Part shown: positions 9,059 through 18,741 of the stretch, in pieces
Position numbering within the stretch: the stretch's first letter is position 1
How the letters are laid out: each line of letters opens with the position of its first letter
DNA from: Halopseudomonas aestusnigri
GTDB lineage: Bacteria > Pseudomonadota > Gammaproteobacteria > Pseudomonadales > Pseudomonadaceae
Assembly (NCBI RefSeq): GCF_002197985.1
Contig: NZ_NBYK01000002.1
Coordinates: 89,041 to 153,040, forward strand
Direction of reading: 5' to 3'
Length of the DNA: 64,000 nucleotides
Made by a program: the position numbers and the translations under genes
Notes under the pieces: generated by a model
Told to the model about the DNA's origin: nothing
Databases searched by the model: none
The model's input: only the letters and a program-made list of their open reading frames with translations

Positions 9059-9233
9059 GTCTTCCTCCTGGGCAAGGTGGGGACGTTTGCTCAGTTATAG
9101 GCCTAATTGAGCGTCGGGGAAACTGTTGTGCCGAAAGCGTGGTGCCCCCGACGCCCGGTTGCTGCGGGGCGCCGGGGGCATGCAGAGCCCGAGCTTGACA
9201 GGGCGGGAGGTGGCCACTACTCTCTGCCGCGCT

Positions 9234-9433
9234 TCAGGTGCCCTCCATCTCGAGGAGGGTGAAACTGGGAAGCCGGTGCGTCTGCCAGATCAGACAATTC
9301 CGGCGCTGCCCCCGCAACGGTAAGCGACGTCCGCCTATTTGGCGAGGCGCCTGATATACGCCACTGTGCTCGATGCATGGGAAGGCTCAGGTCGCCGGAC
9401 TCACGTCCACTCGCAAGCCCGGAGACCGGCCTG
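9234..9433 (+). promoter_or_regulatory. Cobalamin (adenosylcobalamin-type) riboswitch
   Basis: The conserved core elements occur in order: aGGTGCC (9236-9242), GGGTGAAACTGGGAAGCCGG (9257-9276), the hallmark GCTGCCCCCGCAACGGTAAG (9305-9324), GCCACTG (9360-9366), ATGGGAAGG (9377-9385), and the closing B12 box AGCCCGGAGACCGGCC (9416-9431). It lies about 135 bases before the btuB start, so high intracellular B12 should shut off btuB and probably the whole cob operon. The expression platform between 9434 and 9569 is not obvious: there is no clear terminator, which favours translational control. Confidence 0.93.
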
Positions 9434-9569
9434 ATGCCTTTCACGACAGTGCGGTGGGCGCTGTAGGTGTACGGCGTCTTCCGTTGTGTTCATGCCGTGT
9501 TCCTGCCGTCTCCGTCTGTCCCGATTCGACAATGTCGTACGGGTGGGTACGACGGAGCAACCACACAGC

Positions 9570-11372
9570 ATGACTATTCCTGCACGCGCCCCTCTGGCGC
9601 TGGGCCTTCTTGGCCTTTCTTCCCTTTCCTTTGCCAGTGCTCTGGATCTCGGCAGCGATGTTGTCACTGCCACCCGCACCAGCCAGGCCAGCAACATTGC
9701 GGCCACTACCGTTTTCGAGCGGATCGATATCGAGCGGTTGCAGGTCAATACCGCTGAAGAGCTGCTGCGCCGCGCCTCCGGGGTCAACCTGATCAACAAC
9801 GGTGGTCCGGGCAAGAGCACCTCGCTGCAGATTCGCGGCAGTAACGACAAGCACGTTCTGGTGATGATCGACGGCGTGCGCATCGGCTCGGCTACCTCGG
9901 GTGTTGCTGCGTTGCAGAACCTGCCGGTTGAGCAGATCGAGCGGATCGAGATTGTCCGCGGTCCGCGCTCAAGCCTGTATGGCTCCGAGGCCATTGGCGG
10001 GGTGGTGCAGATCTTCACCCGCAAGGGGGGCGATGGCCTGACGCCGTATTTCTCGACCACCATTGGCAGTCGCCAGCATCGCGCCGCTACTGCCGGTGTG
10101 TCCGGTGGGAATGACAACGCCTGGTTCAACCTGGGCGTCAGCAGCCTGGATACCGAAGGCTATGATGCGCGCCCGTCGCGGGAAGTGGACCACGATGGCT
10201 ACCGTGAGCTGTCGGCCAACCTGTCCGGGGGCTATCGCTTTGCCAGCGGCTTGCTGCTCGATGCCAACCTGCTTCAGGTTGAGTCGCACAACGATTACGA
10301 CTCCGGTAACAAGGCCAATGCCGACAGTGTGCTCAGCGCGTATGGCGTGCGCGCCAAATATTCTCCGGTGTCGTTCTGGGATGTGACGCTGCAGATCGGC
10401 CATAGCGAGGACAAGAACGAAAACTTCAAGGGCAGTAGCTTTGATACGCGTTATGACACGCGCCGCGACAGTGCCAGCTGGCAGAACGATCTTGCGCTTA
10501 GCGAAAACCAGTTGCTCACCGTCGGGTACGACTGGCAGCAAGACAGCATCAGCAGCAGCGTTGATTACCCGGAAGACAGCCGTTTCAACCACGGCCTGTT
10601 TGCGCAATATCTGCTGCACGCCGGCCGTCATGAATGGCAGCTGGGTCTGCGCCACGACGACAACGAGGCCTACGGTGAACACACTACCGGCAGTGTTGGC
10701 TATGGCTATGCGCTGACCGACAGCATCAGCCTGACCTCCAGCTATGGCACGGCCTTCAGTGCGCCGACCTTCAATCAGTTGTATTTCCCCGGTTACGGCA
10801 ATCCGGATATCCAGGCGGAAACCTCGCACAACATCGAAGTGGGCCTGCGTGGCCAGCACCGCTGGGGCAGTTGGTCGGCCAACGCCTTCCGCAATGACAT
10901 CGACGACATGATTGCCAGCGTCCGCGTGGGTGGGGTGTCGATGGCCGAGAACGTCGACAAGGCGCGCATTACCGGTCTGGAGCTGGAAGTACTGACCCAG
11001 CAGCTGGGTTGGAACTGGCAGGCCAACCTGACCCTGCAGGACCCTGAGAACCGTTCCAGCGGCGCCAATGACGATCTGCTGCTGCGCCGCGTTCCCGAGC
11101 AGATCTTCAACCTGGATGTGGGCCGCCGTTTCGGCCGTATCGGCCTGGGTGCGAGCGTCCACGCCGAGGGCCGCCGCTGGGACAACGCGACCAACACCAG
11201 CGACATGCATGGCTACAACACGGTCGAGCTGCGGGCCGAGTACTGGCTAAGCCATGCCTGGCGCGTTCAGGCGCGGGTCAGCAACCTGTTCGACAACGAG
11301 TATGAAACCGCCTCGACCTACACGCAGCCGGGCCGCGCAGGGTATCTGACCCTGCGCTACCAGCCGCTGTAA
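9570..11372 (+). CDS. btuB: TonB-dependent vitamin B12 outer-membrane receptor
   Basis: An outer-membrane beta-barrel that imports cobalamin using TonB energy. I place the start at ATG 9570 (MTIPARAPLALGLLGL), which gives a clean signal peptide ending SFASA. An in-frame upstream start at 9486 would add an unlikely 28-residue extension. The mature N-terminus carries the TonB box-like DVVTATRT. Next is a plug domain (about 35-140) with LQIRGSNDKHVLVMIDGVR and VRGPRSSLYGSEAIGGVV, then about 22 barrel strands ending in a C-terminal aromatic-type residue pattern (YLTLRYQPL). About 600 residues, as expected for BtuB. First gene behind the riboswitch. Confidence 0.93.
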   Translation: MTIPARAPLALGLLGLSSLSFASALDLGSDVVTATRTSQASNIAATTVFERIDIERLQVNTAEELLRRASGVNLINNGGPGKSTSLQIRGSNDKHVLVMIDGVRIGSATSGVAALQNLPVEQIERIEIVRGPRSSLYGSEAIGGVVQIFTRKGGDGLTPYFSTTIGSRQHRAATAGVSGGNDNAWFNLGVSSLDTEGYDARPSREVDHDGYRELSANLSGGYRFASGLLLDANLLQVESHNDYDSGNKANADSVLSAYGVRAKYSPVSFWDVTLQIGHSEDKNENFKGSSFDTRYDTRRDSASWQNDLALSENQLLTVGYDWQQDSISSSVDYPEDSRFNHGLFAQYLLHAGRHEWQLGLRHDDNEAYGEHTTGSVGYGYALTDSISLTSSYGTAFSAPTFNQLYFPGYGNPDIQAETSHNIEVGLRGQHRWGSWSANAFRNDIDDMIASVRVGGVSMAENVDKARITGLELEVLTQQLGWNWQANLTLQDPENRSSGANDDLLLRRVPEQIFNLDVGRRFGRIGLGASVHAEGRRWDNATNTSDMHGYNTVELRAEYWLSHAWRVQARVSNLFDNEYETASTYTQPGRAGYLTLRYQPL

Positions 11373-11387
11373 TCGCGTCGTTTGACT

Positions 11388-11440
11388 GGCGCCGCCGTTC
11401 GCGGTGGCGCCCTGAATGAAAAAGCCGGGCGCCGCCCGGC
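11388..11440 (+). other. Two consecutive hairpins between btuB and btuM
   Basis: Stem 1 is GGCGCCGCCG-TTCG-CGGTGGCGCC (11388-11411). Stem 2 is GCCGGGC-gcc-GCCCGGC (11424-11440). Neither is followed by a T-run, so they are more likely an mRNA stability, processing or attenuation site than a full terminator. Confidence 0.6.
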
Positions 11441-11474
11441 ACTGATGCTTGGATAAACCGTAAAGGAGAGAGCT

Positions 11475-12050
11475 GTGCTGAAAACCTCGAAACATACCCA
11501 ACTGGTGGTTGGCGCGCTGTTGCTGGCGCTCCTGATCATGACCCGTGGTAGCCACTTCCCGCAGCTCAACCTGCCAAGCGCCTCCTGGGCGGTGTTTTTC
11601 CTGGTTGGTGTATTTCTGCGTCCGCTCTGGGCGTACCCGCTGTTCTTCGCAGCCGCTTTTGTAGTGGACGTGATGACGGTCGGCTGGGTAAATGCCGGTC
11701 ACCACTGCATGACTATCGCCTACTGGGCGCTGCTGCCCGGTTACGCTGCACTCTGGTTTGGCGGCCGCCTGTACGCTGGCTGGCACCGTGACCAGGCCTC
11801 GTCGCTGCTGGTTCTGTTGCCGACCATGATGATCAGCGCGCTGGTCTGTCAGGTCTTCACCAGTGGTGGTTTCTACTGGTTCTCCGGCCGCTACGCCGAG
11901 CCGACCTTTATCGGCATGATCGAGCGGCTGGCCCATTACTACCCGTCCTATCTGAGCACCATGGCGGCCTACGTTGCCGTGGCGGTGGTTCTTTACGTGG
12001 GTGCGCGCAGTGCAGCAGCGCTGCTCGGTAACGCGAGCCAGCGCGCATGA
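11475..12050 (+). CDS. btuM: BtuM-type cobalamin membrane transporter (solitary ECF S-component-like)
   Basis: A 191-residue integral membrane protein with about six hydrophobic segments. It starts with GTG at 11475 after AAAGGAGAG. I identify it as BtuM-like from size, membrane topology, position right after btuB under a B12 riboswitch, the LPSASWAVFFLVGVFLRP segment and one loop cysteine (Cys78, in AGHHCMTIAYW). That cysteine falls where the characterised Thiobacillus BtuM has the cobalt-binding, decyanating Cys80. BtuM proteins are predicted to carry B12 across the inner membrane without the usual ECF ATPase module, and none is encoded here. The identification rests on remembered motifs, not a search. 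Overlaps cobO by four bases (ATGA). Confidence 0.7.
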   Translation: MLKTSKHTQLVVGALLLALLIMTRGSHFPQLNLPSASWAVFFLVGVFLRPLWAYPLFFAAAFVVDVMTVGWVNAGHHCMTIAYWALLPGYAALWFGGRLYAGWHRDQASSLLVLLPTMMISALVCQVFTSGGFYWFSGRYAEPTFIGMIERLAHYYPSYLSTMAAYVAVAVVLYVGARSAAALLGNASQRA

Positions 12051-12658
12051 GCGAGTCTGCCGAGCGCGATCAGCGCCACCGCGAGCGGATGCAGCGCAAG
12101 AAGCAGGTGGTCGACGAGAAAATCGCCCAGGCGCCCGATGAGCGCGGGGTGCTGCTGGTGCTGACCGGCAATGGCAAGGGCAAGAGCAGCTCCGGTTTCG
12201 GCATGGCGGCACGTGCGCTGGGGCATGGTCTGCGGGTGGGCATCGTGCAGTTCATCAAGGGCGCGCGCAGCACCGGTGAGGAAACCTTCTTCCGGCGCTT
12301 TCCCGATGAGGTGCGCTACCACGTCATGGGCGCCGGCTTTACCTGGGAAACTCAGGACCGGCAGGACGACATTGCCAAGGCCGAAGCGGCCTGGGCGGTC
12401 GCGGTCGAGCTGATGCGCGATCCGCAGGTCGCGCTGGTGCTGCTGGATGAGCTGAATATCGCACTGAAATATGGCTACCTGCAGCTGGATCAGGTGATCG
12501 CCGATATTCAGGCGCGGCCGGCCCATCAGCATGTGGTCGTCACCGGGCGCGGTGCACCGCCGGCGCTGGTTGAGGCCGCCGATACCGTGACCGATATGGG
12601 CATGACCAAGCACGCCTTCAAGGCGGGTATCAAGGCGCAGAAAGGGGTGGAGTTTTGA
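12047..12658 (+). CDS. cobO: Cob(I)yrinic acid a,c-diamide adenosyltransferase
   Basis: A 203-residue cytoplasmic enzyme that transfers the 5'-deoxyadenosyl group from ATP to cob(I)alamin or cob(I)yrinate diamide. It has the BtuR/CobO layout: a basic N-terminal helix (about 1-30), P-loop TGNGKGKSSSGFGMA, FIKGARSTGEE, a VLLDELNIALKYGYL block and a C-terminal GRGAPPALVEAADTVTDMG. Length is normal for the family. It overlaps btuM upstream and cobB downstream. Confidence 0.96.
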   Translation: MSESAERDQRHRERMQRKKQVVDEKIAQAPDERGVLLVLTGNGKGKSSSGFGMAARALGHGLRVGIVQFIKGARSTGEETFFRRFPDEVRYHVMGAGFTWETQDRQDDIAKAEAAWAVAVELMRDPQVALVLLDELNIALKYGYLQLDQVIADIQARPAHQHVVVTGRGAPPALVEAADTVTDMGMTKHAFKAGIKAQKGVEF

Positions 12659-13947
12659 GTGCTTGCATGTGCCCGGCGATGCTGATCGCCGCACCGGCCT
12701 CGGGGCAGGGCAAAACCACGGTAACCGCCGCGCTGGCGCGGCTGCACAGCCGGCAGGGTAGAAAGGTGCGGGTGTTCAAATGTGGCCCGGACTTTCTCGA
12801 TCCGATGATTCTGCAGGCCGCCAGTGGTGCGCCGGTATATCAGCTGGACCTGTGGATGGTGGGTTTGGAACAGTCTCGTCGGCTGCTCTGGGAAGCGGCG
12901 GCCGAGGCTGATCTGATCCTGATTGAAGGGGTTATGGGGCTGTTCGACGGTACGCCGTCTGCGGCTGATCTTGCCCGTGAGTTTGGCGTGCCGGTACTGG
13001 GCGTGATCGATGGCTCCGGTATGGCGCAAACCTTTGCGGCGGTGGCTTGGGGACTGGCGAACTTCCAGCCGGATCTGGGCTTTGCCGGGGTGCTGGGCAA
13101 CAAGCTTGGCAGCGCGCGTCATGGCGAGATTCTGCGCGACAGTCTGCCAGACAGCCTGCACTGGTATGGCGGCCTGCCCAGGTCGACAGATATGGAACTG
13201 CCCAGCCGGCATCTCGGTCTGGTGCAGGCGGCAGAGCTGCCGGACCTGCTGGCGCGGCTGGATGCTGCGGCCGATGCGCTGGAGCAGAGCAGTGGCGCGC
13301 CCCTGCCGGAACCGGTGAGCTTCCCGGCACCGAGTGCCGAGACTCTGCAGCCGCTGTTGGCGGGCGTGCGTATCGGTGTGGCGCGAGATCAGGCCTTTGC
13401 CTTTGTCTATCAGGCCAATCTGGCGCTGCTGCAGGCAATGGGCGCCGAGCTGATCTTCTTCTCGCCGCTGGCTGACAGGGCTCTGCCCGAGGTAGACAGC
13501 GTGTATCTGCCCGGCGGCTACCCGGAACTGCATGGTGAGAGCCTGGCGGCCAATGCCTCGATGGCGCAGGCGCTGCACGCTCATCACGCTGCGGGCAAGC
13601 CAGTGGTCGCCGAGTGCGGCGGGATGTTGTATCTGTTTGACGCCCTGACCGACCGCGACGGCGTGCAGCACCGCATGGCCGGGGTGCTGCCGGGCAAGGC
13701 GGCGATGCAGCTGCGCCTGGCTGCGCTGGCGCTGCAGGAGGTACGTTTGCCCGAGGGGACGCTGCGTGGCCACACCTTCCATCACTCCTTGCTGGATACC
13801 CGGCTGGAAGCGCTGGCACAGGGCGAATGTCCAAACTACCGGCGCACCAGCGAAGCGGTGTTCCGAGACGGCCGACTGACGGCGTCCTATATCCACTTCT
13901 ACCTGCCGAGCAATCCGCAGGCTGCGGCGGCGCTGTTCCGGCCATGA
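12655..13947 (+). CDS. cobB: Cobyrinic acid a,c-diamide synthase
   Basis: A 430-residue glutamine amidotransferase that amidates the a and c side chains of (hydrogeno)cobyrinic acid. The N-terminal ATP-binding domain carries ASGQGKTTVTAALARL, KCGPDFLDP and IEGVMGLFDG. The C-terminal class I amidotransferase domain has VYLPGGYPELH and the catalytic cysteine in VAECGGMLYL. The frame opens with TTG at 12655, overlapping the cobO stop (TTGA). ATG codons at 12667 and 12679 are alternative starts, so the N-terminus is uncertain by up to eight residues. The cobO-cobB order is as in other pseudomonads. Confidence 0.95.
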   Translation: MSACMCPAMLIAAPASGQGKTTVTAALARLHSRQGRKVRVFKCGPDFLDPMILQAASGAPVYQLDLWMVGLEQSRRLLWEAAAEADLILIEGVMGLFDGTPSAADLAREFGVPVLGVIDGSGMAQTFAAVAWGLANFQPDLGFAGVLGNKLGSARHGEILRDSLPDSLHWYGGLPRSTDMELPSRHLGLVQAAELPDLLARLDAAADALEQSSGAPLPEPVSFPAPSAETLQPLLAGVRIGVARDQAFAFVYQANLALLQAMGAELIFFSPLADRALPEVDSVYLPGGYPELHGESLAANASMAQALHAHHAAGKPVVAECGGMLYLFDALTDRDGVQHRMAGVLPGKAAMQLRLAALALQEVRLPEGTLRGHTFHHSLLDTRLEALAQGECPNYRRTSEAVFRDGRLTASYIHFYLPSNPQAAAALFRP

Positions 13948-14591
13948 CCCGGCACGCCTTTGACCCGCAGGAGCGTGACGCGGTGTACCGGGCCATTCGC
14001 GAGCGCCGCGACATGCGCCACTTTGCTGCGGGCGAGGTGCCAGAGGAGCAGCTGCAACGGCTGCTGCAGGCCGCGCATCAGGCCCCGAGTGTCGGCCTGA
14101 TGCAGCCTTGGCGCTTTGTGCGTATTAGCCGTCAGGCGCTGCGCGAGTCGATCCATCAGTTGGTCGAGCAGGAGCGGCTGGAGACAGCGCGGGCTCTTGG
14201 CGAGCGGGAGGACGAGTTCATGCGACTCAAGGTCGAAGGGGTGCTGAGCTGCGCTGAACTGCTGGTCGCAGCCTTGCCACCGGGGCGTGAGGCCCACGTG
14301 TTTGGTCGCCGGACCATGCCGGATATGGACCTGGCCTCGGTCGCCTGCGCTATCCAGAACCTCTGGCTGGCGGCGCGGGCGGAAGGGCTGGGGCTGGGCT
14401 GGGTCTCGCTGTTTGATCCGCAGGCACTGGCCGACCTGCTGGCGTTGCCGGCGGGTGCGCGCCCGGTCGCGGTGCTCTGTCTGGGCCCGGTCGATGCTTT
14501 CTACAGCCGGCCGATGCTGGAGCAGGAGCACTGGACCGAGGCCCGACCGCTGGATGACATGCTGTTTACCGATCAATGGGAGGAGCGCTGA
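13944..14591 (+). CDS. bluB: 5,6-dimethylbenzimidazole synthase
   Basis: A 215-residue flavin enzyme of the nitroreductase fold that destroys FMN with oxygen to make dimethylbenzimidazole, the lower ligand of B12. The start is ATG 13944, overlapping the cobB stop (ATGA). Matching segments include RRDMRHFAAGEVPEEQLQRL, APSVGLMQPWRFVRI, and a GLGLGWVSLFDP block near the C-terminus, all BluB-like. Its presence implies aerobic lower-ligand synthesis. Confidence 0.94.
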   Translation: MTRHAFDPQERDAVYRAIRERRDMRHFAAGEVPEEQLQRLLQAAHQAPSVGLMQPWRFVRISRQALRESIHQLVEQERLETARALGEREDEFMRLKVEGVLSCAELLVAALPPGREAHVFGRRTMPDMDLASVACAIQNLWLAARAEGLGLGWVSLFDPQALADLLALPAGARPVAVLCLGPVDAFYSRPMLEQEHWTEARPLDDMLFTDQWEER

Positions 14592-15388
14592 TGAGCGCAT
14601 TCGGACCGCAACGTATTGTTTGCCTGTCGACTGAAACCTGCGAAGTGCTCTATGCGCTCGGTGAACAGCAGCGCATTGTCGGCATTTCCGGATTTACCGT
14701 GCGCCCGCCGCAGGCGCGCAAGGAAAAACCCAAGATCGGCGCGTTCACCAGCGCAAAGCACGACGAGATTCTCGCCCTGCAGCCGGATCTGGTGCTGGGT
14801 TACTGCGACCTGCAGGCAGATATTGTTGCCGACCTGGCGCGGGCAGGGCTGGAAGTTCACCTGTTCAACCAGCGCAGTATTGCCGGCATTCTGGCAATGA
14901 TCAGCACGCTTGGGGCGCTGGTGGGCGCGGCAGATCGCGCCGCGGCGCTGGTTCAGGAGCTGGAAGGGCGCATGGCGGCGGTTGCCGCGCAGGCAGCGGC
15001 ACTGCCACGCCGCCCGCGGGTGTATTTCGAGGAGTGGAATGAGCCGCTGATCAGTGGCATCGGCTGGGTCAGTGAGTTGATCACTCTTGCTGGCGGCGAC
15101 GATTGCTTCAGTGATCTGGCCGCGCTGCCGCGGGCGAAGCAGCGCATCATCGCCGACCCGCTTGAGGTGGTGCGGCGCGCGCCCGATATTATCATCGGCT
15201 CCTGGTGCGGCAAGCGCTTTCGTCCGGAACAGGTGGTCGAGCGCACTGGCTGGAATCGGGTTCCGGCGGTGGCGCAGGCGCAGCCGTTCGAGATCAAGTC
15301 GGCCGACATTCTGCAGCCGGGGATCGGCGCGCTGACCGACGGGCTGGATCAGCTCGCTGCGCTGATTCGCCAGTGGGCGCTTTCATGA
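14591..15388 (+). CDS. BtuF-like cobalamin-binding protein without signal peptide
   Basis: About 265 residues with the class III periplasmic-binding-protein fold used by BtuF. The N-lobe starts [18 protein letters not shown]; a [16 protein letters not shown] block follows, and the C-lobe ends near [19 protein letters not shown]. The best start is ATG 14591, with AGGAG upstream and a 1-base overlap with bluB. From this start there is no signal peptide or lipobox, so it should stay in the cytoplasm, unlike true BtuF. No BtuC or BtuD gene is in the operon. It may be a cytoplasmic corrinoid carrier or chaperone, but this is inference. Confidence 0.8.
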   Translation: MSAFGPQRIVCLSTETCEVLYALGEQQRIVGISGFTVRPPQARKEKPKIGAFTSAKHDEILALQPDLVLGYCDLQADIVADLARAGLEVHLFNQRSIAGILAMISTLGALVGAADRAAALVQELEGRMAAVAAQAAALPRRPRVYFEEWNEPLISGIGWVSELITLAGGDDCFSDLAALPRAKQRIIADPLEVVRRAPDIIIGSWCGKRFRPEQVVERTGWNRVPAVAQAQPFEIKSADILQPGIGALTDGLDQLAALIRQWALS

Positions 15389-16299
15389 GTCTGCTCGGGC
15401 CGCTGGTGGTAGCCGGGGTGGCGCTGGATGCCCTGCTCGGCGAACCGCGTCGGCATCATCCGCTGGTGGGCTTTGGCAATCTCGCCGCCGGGCTGGAGCG
15501 GCGTCTGAATACCGCGGCGGGCGGCAGCATTGCCCGCGGCGCGCTGGGCTGGGTACTGGCAGTGGTGCCGCCGGTAGCCCTGGTCTGGTGGCTGGCGGCG
15601 CAGCCGGTGATCGGCTGGCTGGTGTCACTGCTGTGCCTGTACGCGGCCATCGGCTGGGAAAGTCTGGGCGCCCATGCCCGGCCTGTTGCGCAGGCGCTTG
15701 AGCACGGGGATCTGCCGCGTGCGCGAGAGCTGGTCGGGCGCATGGTCAGCCGCGACACCCGCGCGCTGGACGAGGAGGGTGTGGCCAGCGCCACCGTCGA
15801 GTCGGTGCTGGAGAATGGCAGTGATGCGGTGTTTGCGGCGCTGTTCTGGTTCGCTGTGGCCGGCGCCCCCGGTGTTGTTCTGTACCGATTGGCCAACACC
15901 CTCGATGCGATGTGGGGTTACCGTTCGCCGCGTTTTCTGCTGTTTGGCCGCGTCGCGGCGCGGCTGGATGATCTGCTCAATTTTATTCCTGCCCGGCTGG
16001 TGGCGTTGAGCTACGCCCTGTGCGGTAACGCGCGACTGGCCTGGCGTTGCTGGCGCAGCCGGGCCCCGCTGTGGGACAGCCCGAATGCCGGGCCGGTAAT
16101 GGCCGCGGGCGCCGGCGCGCTGGAGCGTGAGTTGGGTGGCCCGGCGATCTATCACGGCGTTATTGAAGAGCGGCCGTTGCTCGGCGAGGGGCCACGGGCC
16201 ACGGCTGCCGATATCGACCGCGCGCTGGCGCTGGTGCGTCGCAGCGTGCTGCTGTGGGTGCTGGTGATCGTACTGATCTGGGGGCTCAGCCATGCTTGA
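15385..16299 (+). CDS. cobD: Adenosylcobinamide-phosphate synthase
   Basis: A 304-residue polytopic inner-membrane protein (CbiB/CobD family) that attaches (R)-1-amino-2-propanol (or its phosphate) to adenosylcobyric acid. The start is ATG 15385, overlapping the previous stop. Family features include [20 protein letters not shown] near the N-terminus, [37 protein letters not shown] and [17 protein letters not shown]. About five hydrophobic segments. It overlaps the next gene by eight bases. Confidence 0.95.
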   Translation: MSLLGPLVVAGVALDALLGEPRRHHPLVGFGNLAAGLERRLNTAAGGSIARGALGWVLAVVPPVALVWWLAAQPVIGWLVSLLCLYAAIGWESLGAHARPVAQALEHGDLPRARELVGRMVSRDTRALDEEGVASATVESVLENGSDAVFAALFWFAVAGAPGVVLYRLANTLDAMWGYRSPRFLLFGRVAARLDDLLNFIPARLVALSYALCGNARLAWRCWRSRAPLWDSPNAGPVMAAGAGALERELGGPAIYHGVIEERPLLGEGPRATAADIDRALALVRRSVLLWVLVIVLIWGLSHA

Positions 16300-17284
16300 A
16301 CACGGCGGGCGTTTGCGCGAGGCCGCCCGGCGCTTCAAGCGTCCGGTGGAGCAGTGGCTGGATCTGTCGACCGGCATCTCACCCTTTGCCTGGCCGGTGC
16401 CGACACTGCCGCAGTCGATCTGGCAGCGGCTGCCCGAAACCGACGACAACCTGTCCGGCGTGGCCTGCGACTATTACGGCGCCCCCGCCGCATTGCCGGT
16501 GGCCGGCTCGCAGGCGGCCATTCAGGCATTGCCGCTCCTGCGGGAAAACAGCCGGGTAGGGGTGCTGGAGCCGACCTACGCCGAGCACGCCGAGGCCTGG
16601 CGCCGGGCCGGGCACGCGGTGCGCAGCGTTACGCAGGCGGAGCTGCCGCAGCTGCTCGGTGAGCTCGACGTGTTGGTAGTCGTGAACCCCAATAATCCCA
16701 CCGGCCGGCGGCTGGACGCTGAACAGCTGCTTGGCTGGCACGCCGAGTTGGCCGCCCGTGCCGGCTGGCTGGTGGTCGACGAAGCCTTTATGGATGTTAC
16801 CCCCGAGCACAGCCTTGGCGGGTATACAGACCGTGCCGGACTGATCGTGCTGCGCTCACTTGGCAAGTTCTTTGGCCTGGCCGGCGTGCGGCTGGGCTTC
16901 GCGTTGGCCCAACCAGCGCTGCTCCAATCGCTGGAGCAGGAACTGGGCCCCTGGGCCGTGAGCGGTCCGGCCCGGGCTGTCGGCCTTGCCGCGCTGCGCG
17001 ATGCCAGCACCCAGCAGCTCTGGCGCTACCGACTGCAGAATGCCAGCGAGCGACTCGACGCGCTGCTGACCCAGGCTGGCCTGAGCGGTGGGGCGGGCTG
17101 TGGCCTGTTCCAGTGGCGTGAGTCGGAACGCGCCGAACAGCTGTACCTCAATCTGGCCCGGCAGGGCGTACTGGTGCGCCTGTTTCCGGCCCTCAACGGA
17201 CTGCGTTTTGGCCTGCCCCATCACCAGCGTGACTGGGAGCGACTCGAACAGGCCCTGAACACCCGCATGAGAAAACGACAATGA
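16292..17284 (+). CDS. cobC: Threonine-phosphate decarboxylase (aminotransferase fold)
   Basis: A 330-residue PLP enzyme that makes (R)-1-amino-2-propanol phosphate, the linker of the nucleotide loop. It has the class I/II aminotransferase pattern: [13 protein letters not shown] at the N-terminus, [16 protein letters not shown], and the PLP-binding lysine in [16 protein letters not shown]. Its position between cobD and cobQ fits. Overlaps of eight bases upstream and four downstream show tight translational coupling. Confidence 0.94.
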   Translation: MLEHGGRLREAARRFKRPVEQWLDLSTGISPFAWPVPTLPQSIWQRLPETDDNLSGVACDYYGAPAALPVAGSQAAIQALPLLRENSRVGVLEPTYAEHAEAWRRAGHAVRSVTQAELPQLLGELDVLVVVNPNNPTGRRLDAEQLLGWHAELAARAGWLVVDEAFMDVTPEHSLGGYTDRAGLIVLRSLGKFFGLAGVRLGFALAQPALLQSLEQELGPWAVSGPARAVGLAALRDASTQQLWRYRLQNASERLDALLTQAGLSGGAGCGLFQWRESERAEQLYLNLARQGVLVRLFPALNGLRFGLPHHQRDWERLEQALNTRMRKRQ

Positions 17285-18741
17285 CAACGCTGATGGTGCA
17301 GGGCACCACCTCCGATGCCGGCAAAAGTACGCTGGTCAGCGCCTTGTGCCGCTGGCTGGTTCGCCAGAACGTGGTGGTGGTGCCGTTCAAACCACAAAAC
17401 ATGGCGCTGAATGCCGCGGTTAGCGCCAATGGCGGCGAGATTGGCCGGGCGCAGGCGGTGCAGGCGCAGGCTGCGCGGCTGCCGACCCACACTGACATGA
17501 ACCCGATTCTGCTCAAGCCCAATACCGACGTGGGCGCGCAGGTAATCATTAACGGCCACCCGATCGGCAGCATGGATGCGGTGAGCTACCACGCCTACAA
17601 GCCGACCGCGATGCAGGCGGTGCTGGCAGCACATGGACGCCTTTGCGAGTGGGCGCAGGTCGTGATGGTGGAAGGCGCCGGTTCGCCGGCCGAGATCAAT
17701 CTGCGTGAAGGCGATATCGCCAATATGGGCTTTGCCGAGGCGGTCGATTGCCCGGTGATCATCGTTGCCGACATCGACAAGGGCGGGGTATTCGCGCATC
17801 TGGCCGGGACGCTGGCGCTGCTGTCGGCGTCCGAGCAGGCCCGGGTAAAGGGCTTTGTCATCAACCGTTTCCGTGGCGATATTGCGCTGCTGGAGCCGGG
17901 GCTGCGGTGGCTGGCGCAGTACACCGGCAAACCGGTACTCGGCGTGCTGCCGTACCTGCACGACCTGCATCTGGAAGCCGAAGACGCGGTCGAGACGCGG
18001 CAGGTCGGCGGCGCTGCCGATGCGCTGCGCGTAGTCGTGCCGGTGCTGCCGCGCATCAGCAATCACACCGATTTTGACCCGTTGCGCCTGCATCCGCAGG
18101 TTGACCTGCAGTTTATTCCGGCCGGGCAGAGGCTGCCGCCGGCTGACCTGATCATTCTGCCCGGCTCCAAGAGCGTACGGGCAGATCTGCAGCATCTGCG
18201 TGCGCAGGGCTGGGATCAGGATATCGCCCGCCATCTGCGCTACGGCGGCCGGGTGCTGGGTATCTGCGGCGGCTTTCAGATGCTTGGCCGCCGGATCGAC
18301 GATCCGCTGGGGCTCGAGGGGCAGGCTGGCTCCGAGCCGGGGCTGGGTTTGCTGACGATGAGCACCGAGCTGCGCGCGCAAAAACAGTTGCGCAACGTAA
18401 TCGGACGTCTGCGTCTCGATCACGCCGAGGTCAGCGGCTACGAAATTCACGCCGGCATCAGCGAGGGCGAGGCGCTGGAGAATCCACTGGTGCTGCTGGA
18501 TGACGACCGGGCCGACGGAGCCCTGAGTGACGACGGGCAAGTGGCTGGCACCTATCTGCACGGGTTGTTCGAGTCGCCGGCGGCGCAGCAGGCGCTGCTT
18601 GGCTGGGCCGGGCTGCGGGCGGCACAGGGTGTGGACTACGCCGCCCTGCGCGAACGCGACCTGGATCGGCTCGCCGATCTGGTCGAACAGCATCTGGATA
18701 CCGCTGCCCTGCGCGAGCTGTGCGGGGTGGCCCATGGCTGA
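17281..18741 (+). CDS. cobQ: Cobyric acid synthase
   Basis: A 486-residue glutamine-dependent amidotransferase that amidates the b, d, e and g side chains of adenosylcobyrinate a,c-diamide. The N-terminal dethiobiotin-synthetase-like ATPase domain has [29 protein letters not shown] and [13 protein letters not shown]. The C-terminal amidotransferase domain has [12 protein letters not shown] and the nucleophile cysteine in [13 protein letters not shown]-type sequence (here [13 protein letters not shown]). The length is normal. The start overlaps the cobC stop (ATGA). Confidence 0.96.
   Translation: MTTLMVQGTTSDAGKSTLVSALCRWLVRQNVVVVPFKPQNMALNAAVSANGGEIGRAQAVQAQAARLPTHTDMNPILLKPNTDVGAQVIINGHPIGSMDAVSYHAYKPTAMQAVLAAHGRLCEWAQVVMVEGAGSPAEINLREGDIANMGFAEAVDCPVIIVADIDKGGVFAHLAGTLALLSASEQARVKGFVINRFRGDIALLEPGLRWLAQYTGKPVLGVLPYLHDLHLEAEDAVETRQVGGAADALRVVVPVLPRISNHTDFDPLRLHPQVDLQFIPAGQRLPPADLIILPGSKSVRADLQHLRAQGWDQDIARHLRYGGRVLGICGGFQMLGRRIDDPLGLEGQAGSEPGLGLLTMSTELRAQKQLRNVIGRLRLDHAEVSGYEIHAGISEGEALENPLVLLDDDRADGALSDDGQVAGTYLHGLFESPAAQQALLGWAGLRAAQGVDYAALRERDLDRLADLVEQHLDTAALRELCGVAHG

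Noticed and set aside
9434-9569. Intrinsic terminator as the riboswitch expression platform
   Set aside because: I could not find a GC-rich hairpin followed by a T-run between the B12 box and the btuB start.
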